Source of the DNA: Nitrospinae bacterium RIFCSPLOWO2_12_FULL_45_22
Lineage (GTDB): Bacteria; 2-12-FULL-45-22
NCBI GenBank assembly: GCA_001803565.1
Contig: MHDQ01000154.1
Coordinates: 397 to 21,553 of the forward strand
DNA: 21,157 nucleotides
Reading direction: 5' to 3'
Position numbers and translations under genes: made by a program
Notes under the pieces: generated by a model
Databases searched by the model: none
What the model was told of the DNA's origin: nothing
What the model saw: only the letters and a program-made list of their open reading frames with translations
Part shown: positions 17,124-21,157 of the stretch, piece by piece
Layout of the letters: each line of letters begins with the position of its first letter
How positions within the stretch are numbered: the first letter of the stretch is position 1

Positions 17124-17155
17124 AAGGAGGTGAAAAAGTGGGGGCTGCGGGTTGA
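17124..17155 (+). promoter_or_regulatory. Upstream Shine-Dalgarno-like sequence with five-codon frame
   Basis: AAGGAGGTGA (17124-17133) is a full-length match to the anti-Shine-Dalgarno region, stronger than the one used by flagellin itself. Four bases later GTG (17138) opens a frame of five codons ending in TGA (17153-17155). It sits about 25 bases into the predicted transcript. Known parallels are ribosome-binding sequences in 5' leaders that stabilise mRNA without making a useful protein. It might instead be a minimal upstream frame. Confidence 0.5.
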
Positions 17156-17202
17156 GGCCCTGATTTCAACCCATCCAATAACCAATAACCATTTACCAAT
17201 GT

Positions 17203-17231
17203 GGGCAAGGATGCCCCGATAATCAAGGAGG
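17203..17231 (+). promoter_or_regulatory. Putative CsrA binding region over the flagellin ribosome binding site
   Basis: GGGC (17203-17206) pairs with GCCC (17213-17216) and presents AAGGAT in a six-base loop. CAAGGATG contains the core of the CsrA recognition consensus with GGA in the loop. A second CAAGGA lies at 17224-17229, inside the flagellin Shine-Dalgarno AAGGAGG (17225-17231). The two GGA cores are 18 bases apart, a spacing one CsrA dimer can bridge. In Bacillus subtilis, CsrA represses flagellin translation through two such sites in the hag leader. Neither csrA nor fliW is in this window. Confidence 0.6.
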
Positions 17232-17239
17232 ATAGAACC

Positions 17240-18064
17240 ATGGGATTAAGAATCGCTAATAATATTGCAGCTATGACTACCCACCGCTGGCTAGCCAAGG
17301 CCGACAATGAGCTGGGTAAGTCACTGGAAAGGTTGTCTTCTGGCTACCGGATCAACCGGGCTGCGGATGATGCTGCGGGTCTTTCGATTAGCAGCAGGTT
17401 CCGGGCACAGATAGTTAGCTTGCAGGCAGCCTCTAGAAACACCTCTGAGGCCAATGCCCTGGTGCAAGTGGCTGAAGGGGCCATGAATGAGACCAATAGT
17501 ATCTTGACCCGATTAAAAGAGCTGGCTACTCAGGCCGCTTCCAGTAACGTTAGCACGGTTGACATAGGGAAGATCAATGAGGAGGCTAACGCACTTCTGC
17601 TGGAAATAGACCGGATTGCCAATTCTACTAAGTATGGTGGTACTGCCTTGCTCAATACCAGTTATGCCGGTACCTTCCAGGTTGGCTATGAGAACGATGT
17701 CCAAAGTCAGATCTCTTTTACTATCTCATCGGTAACTACCACTGGTATAGGTTTGGGCACGGTAGATATAATGAATAGCCAGGCAACGGCCCAGGCGGCC
17801 CTTACTACCATAGACAGCGCTATCAGTACCCTGGCTACCCGCCGTGGTAACCTGGGCGCTATCCAGAACCGACTAACCTATGCCTCAGCTAACCTGGCCA
17901 GTACCGTCGAGAACTACCAGGCTGCTGAATCGGTCATTCGCGATGTGGATATGGCCTGGGAGATGACGAGTTTTACCAAGAACCAGATCCTACTCCAGTC
18001 TGGTACGGCTATGTTAGCACAGGCAAATCAGTCCTCGCAGGTAGTGCTGCAGCTCTTTGCCTAG
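17240..18064 (+). CDS. fliC: Flagellin
   Basis: A 274-residue secreted filament subunit. The N-terminal D0/D1 helices (GLRIANNIAAMTTHRWL, SLERLSSGYRINRAADDAAGL) occupy about residues 1-140. The C-terminal ones (NRLTYASANLASTVENYQAAESVIRDVDMA to VLQLFA) occupy about 205-274. The middle is only ~65 residues, so D2/D3 outer domains are missing and the filament should be thin and smooth. A Ser/Thr cluster SSVTTTG (163-169) in the D1 linker is a likely exposed site for O-glycans. ATG at 17240 is set by AAGGAGG eight bases upstream and by the conserved N-terminus; GTG at 17201 would add 13 unrelated residues. Expression is probably set by the sigma-28 promoter and possibly CsrA. Export is by the flagellar type III system, so no signal peptide is expected. 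Confidence 0.96.
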   Translation: MGLRIANNIAAMTTHRWLAKADNELGKSLERLSSGYRINRAADDAAGLSISSRFRAQIVSLQAASRNTSEANALVQVAEGAMNETNSILTRLKELATQAASSNVSTVDIGKINEEANALLLEIDRIANSTKYGGTALLNTSYAGTFQVGYENDVQSQISFTISSVTTTGIGLGTVDIMNSQATAQAALTTIDSAISTLATRRGNLGAIQNRLTYASANLASTVENYQAAESVIRDVDMAWEMTSFTKNQILLQSGTAMLAQANQSSQVVLQLFA

Positions 18065-18082
18065 AGCTAGTATTACAGGGGT

Positions 18083-18117
18083 GGGGGTTAATATTCCCCC
18101 CCTCTGGGCTAATTTTT
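18083..18117 (+). terminator. Possible terminator after flagellin
   Basis: GGGGG (18083-18087) can pair with CCCCC (18096-18100) across an eight-base loop, followed by TTTTT at 18113-18117. The T run is about a dozen bases past the stem, farther than in a classical intrinsic terminator, so it may be only partial. A leaky stop here would explain high flagellin with lower flaG/fliD. Confidence 0.4.
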
Positions 18118-18119
18118 AG

Positions 18120-18169
18120 GGTCAGTGGTTAGGGGTCAAGGCTCTGATAGGTGATCCCTAATCCTGACC
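18120..18169. repeat. Imperfect inverted repeat between fliC and flaG
   Basis: GGTCAGTGGTTAGGGGTCA (18120-18138) and TGATCCCTAATCCTGACC (18152-18169) are imperfect inverted copies. They have one bulge, two G-U-type substitutions and a 13-base loop. There is no T run after it, so it looks more like a REP-type spacer palindrome or an mRNA-stabilising hairpin than a terminator. Confidence 0.5.
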
Positions 18170-18192
18170 ACCAATTTGGCAGGTGATATAAA

Positions 18193-18579
18193 ATGGACAT
18201 TGAAGGGGTAAAGCTCCAAATCGCAAATATTTTGGGCTCTGGCGACTGGTCCGGTAAAAAGTCTAGGGCTGAGCTCACAACTGCAAAAAAGCCGGTTAGA
18301 GCGGACGAGAAGGAAGAGACCCAGCCAAATCAAAAGGGCGAAAAGCAACGCCTCTCACCTGAAGAGATAAAGGAGGTTCAAGCGCGGATAAATGAGGCTT
18401 TACGTCATATGAATTACCAGATCAAGTTATATATTGATAAGCCTACGGGGCGTATTGCCGCGGAGATTATTGATAAAGAGACTAATGAGGTTATCCGCGA
18501 GATACCAGAAAAGGAGCTCCTGAAGCTGGCCGCTAAGATCCGGCAGATGACTGAGAACGTTTTTGAGCACTATGCATAA
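18193..18579 (+). CDS. flaG: FlaG family protein
   Basis: A 128-residue protein with a charged, disordered N-terminal half. Residues 50-128 carry the FlaG domain: SPEEIKEVQARINEALRHMNYQIKL, then a beta hairpin with DKPTGRIAAEIIDKETNEVIREIP, then a closing helix. FlaG is a small flagellar protein, not a filament subunit, that in several bacteria affects filament length; the mechanism is unsettled. AGGTGAT (18181-18187) lies five bases before the ATG. It sits in the usual place between flagellin and the cap gene. No separate promoter of sigma-28 type is visible, so read-through from fliC is likely. Confidence 0.9.
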   Translation: MDIEGVKLQIANILGSGDWSGKKSRAELTTAKKPVRADEKEETQPNQKGEKQRLSPEEIKEVQARINEALRHMNYQIKLYIDKPTGRIAAEIIDKETNEVIREIPEKELLKLAAKIRQMTENVFEHYA

Positions 18580-18600
18580 CCATAAGAAGAACAGTAAGCA

Positions 18601-18641
18601 GTGAACCGTGGGGAGTGAGTAGTTTACGGCTCACCAGTTTT
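18601..18641 (+). terminator. Possible intrinsic terminator after flaG
   Basis: GTGAACCGT (18601-18609) pairs with ACGGCTCAC (18626-18634) at eight of nine positions across a 16-base loop. It is followed by CAGTTTT. The loop is long and the T run short, so efficiency would be modest. Confidence 0.35.
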
Positions 18642-18702
18642 ATCTTCTGTGCGTCTCGGCGTGGTGTAATTTGGGTATTTTTTTAAGGGAAGATTGTGCT
18701 AG

Positions 18703-21157
18703 ATGGTAGGTGCTAGTTCTATTAGTGGGTTGGTTTCTGGCCTGGATTGGGCTGAAGTCATCAGTAAACTTATCGCAGTAGAGCGCCGCCCCATAAATAT
18801 CCTGGACCAGCGTCAGACCGAGTATGAAAATAAATTATCTGCCTGGCAGTCCCTTAATACTAAACTGCTATCTCTGAAGACCCAGGCGAGCCAACTAAAC
18901 CTCAATACCGCCTTTAACCTCTTCAAAAATACCCTGACCTCCTCTTCCTCCACCAAGCCGGAAGATATACTGGCCGTCACCACCAGCACTGATGCTACCC
19001 CTGGGGTTTATAGTGTAGAGGTATCCAGTCTGGCGGCAGCCCGGAAGCTCTCTTCTCAATCCTTTACCAGTAAGACCACCACCCTGGGTTATTCAGGCGA
19101 TATAGTAATCAATGGCCGGGCAATTAATATTGCCACTACTGACACCCTGGTAGATATTCAGGGCAAGATAAATAATGTCAACTCAGGCAGCAATGCCACC
19201 AAGATAACTGCTTCCATCGTATCCTATTCCAGCACCGATTATCGCCTTATCTTAACCAGCGATGATACCGGACAGAATGTCTTCCGGATAGCCGATGCCA
19301 GTGCCAGCAATGTCTTGCAGAGCCTGGGCTTTACCACTAGCTCAGTCAGCATCAATAACCCCACCAGTGATGGGGCAAAGTCTAATACCTTTACCAGTAG
19401 CACCACGGATATCCGCAGCCTCCTGGGCCTGAGTAGTACCCTGAGCAGTACTACAGTCCAGATAGGAAGTAACAATGTTTCGATAAATCTTGATACCGAT
19501 TCTCTACAGACCATTGCGGCAACTATTGATGCCCTCGCTGGTATATCAGCCAGTGTAGTTACCACCACAGTCAATGGTCAGACCCTTTATCAATTAGATA
19601 TCAGCGGAACTACCTCTTTTACTGATGCCAACAACATCCTGGAGACCCTGGGTGTCCTGAAAGGTACTAATGGTCAGGGGAACGAGGTCCATGCTGGCAG
19701 CAAGGCAAATACTACTGACGGGAGCACACCTATAACCGCAACCAATACTTTTGATCAGATTTTTGGGGCTAATGTTGGCACAACCGATACTATTACTATC
19801 CAGGGAACCAAGAATGATGGCACCGCTATAACTACTACCACTTACAATATCTATAGTGGTGGTAGCTATAAGAGCATAGGAGACCTTCTTACCACCATAG
19901 AGAGCCTTTATGGCGGAGCTTCCTATGTAGATGCCTATATCAGCGATGGGACGGATGGCAATACGGCGGGACAGGCAGTTATCAAAGACCTCACTGCCGG
20001 TAATAGCCGTATGACCCTGACCCTGGTCGCTAATAATGAGGGTGGCGGAACTCTCGATTTCGGAGACATCACGGCCCGTACCAAGGGCTATTCTATGCAG
20101 GTGACTGCCGGGGCCGATGCGGTCTTTGCAGTAGATGGTACCACGATGACCCGCACCAGCAATACCATCACTGATGTTATAACCGGAGTCACCCTGGACC
20201 TGAAAAAGGCCGAGGCCGGTACTTCTATCACTTTGAATATCTCCCGGGACCTGGATGCCGTGAAGGAGTTGATCTCGGATTTTGTGGAGACCTATAATGG
20301 GGTCATCGGCTATATTAATGAACAGTATTATTATGATGAAGAGAAGAAGACCGGTGGCGTGCTGATGGATGATGGGAGCCTCAGGTCAGTCCAGTCTGAT
20401 ATCCAAAGTATAATCCGCAATACTATAAACGGTCTCCCCACTACCCTTAACGCCCTGGCCTTTATTGGTATAAAAAGCGATTATAACCAGGGTGGTAAGC
20501 TGGCCATTGATGATACCAAGCTTACCAGTATGCTCCAGTCAGACTTTATGGGGGTAAGGAGATTATTTGCAGCCGAGGCTACTGCTTCTAACGCCCAGGT
20601 GAGCTATGTCTACCATACCGAAAATACCAAGGCGGGCGCTTTTGAAATCAGTATTACCCAGGCCGCAACCCAGGCCTCGATCACCGGCACTACCGACCTG
20701 AGTGGTGGCCTGGGTGGGGCTGAGACCCTGACTATTACCGATACTGCTTCTGGTAGGGTAGCTAACATCGGCCTTACTGCGGGCCAATCCCTTACCAGTA
20801 TCGTCAATGCCATAAACTCTAAATTAGCTACCGAATATACCGAGGTATTGACCGGTTCAGTGGCCAATACCAAGACTTCGGCCGCGGGTGGCGGTGCTAT
20901 TAGCAGCACTACAAAATGGTCTGAGATAAATACCGGGGGTGATAGTAACGATATTTCTAATGGCGGAACCATATCCTTTAGTGGTACTACTCGGACCGGG
21001 CAAGGAGTCTCCGGCACTTATACTATTACCGATAAGAATACCCAGACGGTAGCGGGCTTATTGTCCGCTATTGAATCGGCCTTCAATAACGAGGTCTATG
21101 CCACCATTGATACCAGTGGCCGGCTGGTCCTGACGGATAAGTATACCGGTGACAGCA
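18703..21157 (+). CDS. fliD: Flagellar filament cap protein FliD, 3' end outside the window
   Basis: The frame stays open for 818 codons to the window edge, so the product is longer than that; typical FliD is about 450-700 residues. FliD caps the growing filament and folds incoming flagellin. The N-terminal domain is clear: LVSGLDWAEVISKLIAVERRP then a heptad-rich helix with ENKLSAWQSLNTKLLSLK (residues 8-65). Flagellin_IN-like units lie near 147, 266, 389, 690 and 781. The FliD C-terminal domain opens at about 515 (FVETYNGVIGYINE, LMDDGSLRSVQSDIQSI). It is then interrupted from ~640 by more Ser/Thr/Gly-rich IN-type repeats, so a large insertion sits inside it. ATG 18703 is the first possible start because TAG (18700-18702) is immediately upstream in frame. 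AAGGGA at 18685-18690 is a somewhat distant ribosome binding site. Confidence 0.92.
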   Translation, partial: MVGASSISGLVSGLDWAEVISKLIAVERRPINILDQRQTEYENKLSAWQSLNTKLLSLKTQASQLNLNTAFNLFKNTLTSSSSTKPEDILAVTTSTDATPGVYSVEVSSLAAARKLSSQSFTSKTTTLGYSGDIVINGRAINIATTDTLVDIQGKINNVNSGSNATKITASIVSYSSTDYRLILTSDDTGQNVFRIADASASNVLQSLGFTTSSVSINNPTSDGAKSNTFTSSTTDIRSLLGLSSTLSSTTVQIGSNNVSINLDTDSLQTIAATIDALAGISASVVTTTVNGQTLYQLDISGTTSFTDANNILETLGVLKGTNGQGNEVHAGSKANTTDGSTPITATNTFDQIFGANVGTTDTITIQGTKNDGTAITTTTYNIYSGGSYKSIGDLLTTIESLYGGASYVDAYISDGTDGNTAGQAVIKDLTAGNSRMTLTLVANNEGGGTLDFGDITARTKGYSMQVTAGADAVFAVDGTTMTRTSNTITDVITGVTLDLKKAEAGTSITLNISRDLDAVKELISDFVETYNGVIGYINEQYYYDEEKKTGGVLMDDGSLRSVQSDIQSIIRNTINGLPTTLNALAFIGIKSDYNQGGKLAIDDTKLTSMLQSDFMGVRRLFAAEATASNAQVSYVYHTENTKAGAFEISITQAATQASITGTTDLSGGLGGAETLTITDTASGRVANIGLTAGQSLTSIVNAINSKLATEYTEVLTGSVANTKTSAAGGGAISSTTKWSEINTGGDSNDISNGGTISFSGTTRTGQGVSGTYTITDKNTQTVAGLLSAIESAFNNEVYATIDTSGRLVLTDKYTGDS

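Larger units (their letters stand above)
16864..17239 (+). other. Non-coding block between glycosyltransferases and flagellin
   Basis: This 376-base stretch holds no convincing gene. From left to right it contains a composite palindromic element (16877-16975), a pyrimidine-rich stretch with runs of C (17000-17040), the sigma-28 promoter (17068-17094), a Shine-Dalgarno-like sequence with a tiny frame (17124-17155), two copies of CCAATAA (17175-17188), and a hairpin with the flagellin ribosome binding site. A transcription terminator for the upstream operon is not obvious unless the palindrome serves as one. Confidence 0.7.

Noticed and set aside
17201-17239. Extended flagellin start at GTG 17201
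   Set aside because: It adds 13 residues unlike any flagellin N-terminus and has no ribosome binding site; AAGGAGG lies eight bases before ATG 17240.
20610-21017. Antisense open frame of 135 codons in fliD
   Set aside because: It lies opposite a well-supported FliD frame, has biased hydrophobic composition from Ser/Thr/Ala-rich sense codons, and shows no family motifs.
1-21157. tRNA, rRNA, CRISPR array or insertion sequence
   Set aside because: No cloverleaf or rRNA signature, no regularly spaced repeats and no transposase or integrase gene was seen on either strand.

Overview
The window looks like a flagellin glycosylation island leading into the filament genes of a motile bacterium. All recognised genes are on the + strand. 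Sampled 60-base lines run at about 44-49% G+C. The flagellin promoter is a near-perfect sigma-28 site, and a sigma-54-type -24/-12 sequence lies upstream of the first gene. No gene fixes the taxonomy. The long multi-domain glycosyltransferases and the B12/radical-SAM module suggest a little-studied, probably uncultured lineage, but this is inference.

Layout. 1-211: leader with a possible sigma-54 promoter. 212-1504: UDP-glucose 6-dehydrogenase (UDP-glucuronate supply). 1505-5746: a tightly packed set (ATGA overlaps or gaps of a few bases) of a glutaminase-less asparagine-synthetase-like ligase, a DUF362 protein, a LicC-like sugar/headgroup nucleotidyltransferase and a SAM methyltransferase. 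5767-11289: one 1840-residue protein with five modules: a CDP-glycerol-transferase-like GT-B, two GT2 domains, a B12-binding-like/radical SAM unit and a C-terminal CgeB-like GT-B. 11390-15175: a 1261-residue protein with a CgeB-like GT-B, three GT2 domains and TPRs. 15193-16863: a GT2-TPR protein. 16864-17239: a non-coding block holding a composite palindrome and the flagellin promoter and leader. 17240-18064: a short flagellin. 18193-18579: FlaG. 18703 to the right edge: a large FliD cut by the window end.

How they may work together. Three adjacent genes carry eight canonical glycosyltransferase domains plus one CDP-glycerol-transferase-like domain, just upstream of fliC-flaG-fliD. The simplest reading is that they build and attach a flagellin glycan. 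The small enzymes upstream could supply or decorate its sugars: uronate, amidation, a CDP- or UDP-activated group, and methylation. The 1.5-8.1 kb part is modestly richer in A+T than its flanks, and its right edge falls inside the 1840-residue gene at the start of its second GT2 domain. This suggests an exchanged or inserted variable cassette.

The flagellin leader is the most information-rich non-coding part. It has a sigma-28 promoter, an internal strong Shine-Dalgarno-like sequence with a five-codon reading frame, a short hairpin presenting AAGGAT in its loop, and a CAAGGA-containing ribosome binding site 18 bases further on. The last two together look like a two-site CsrA target.
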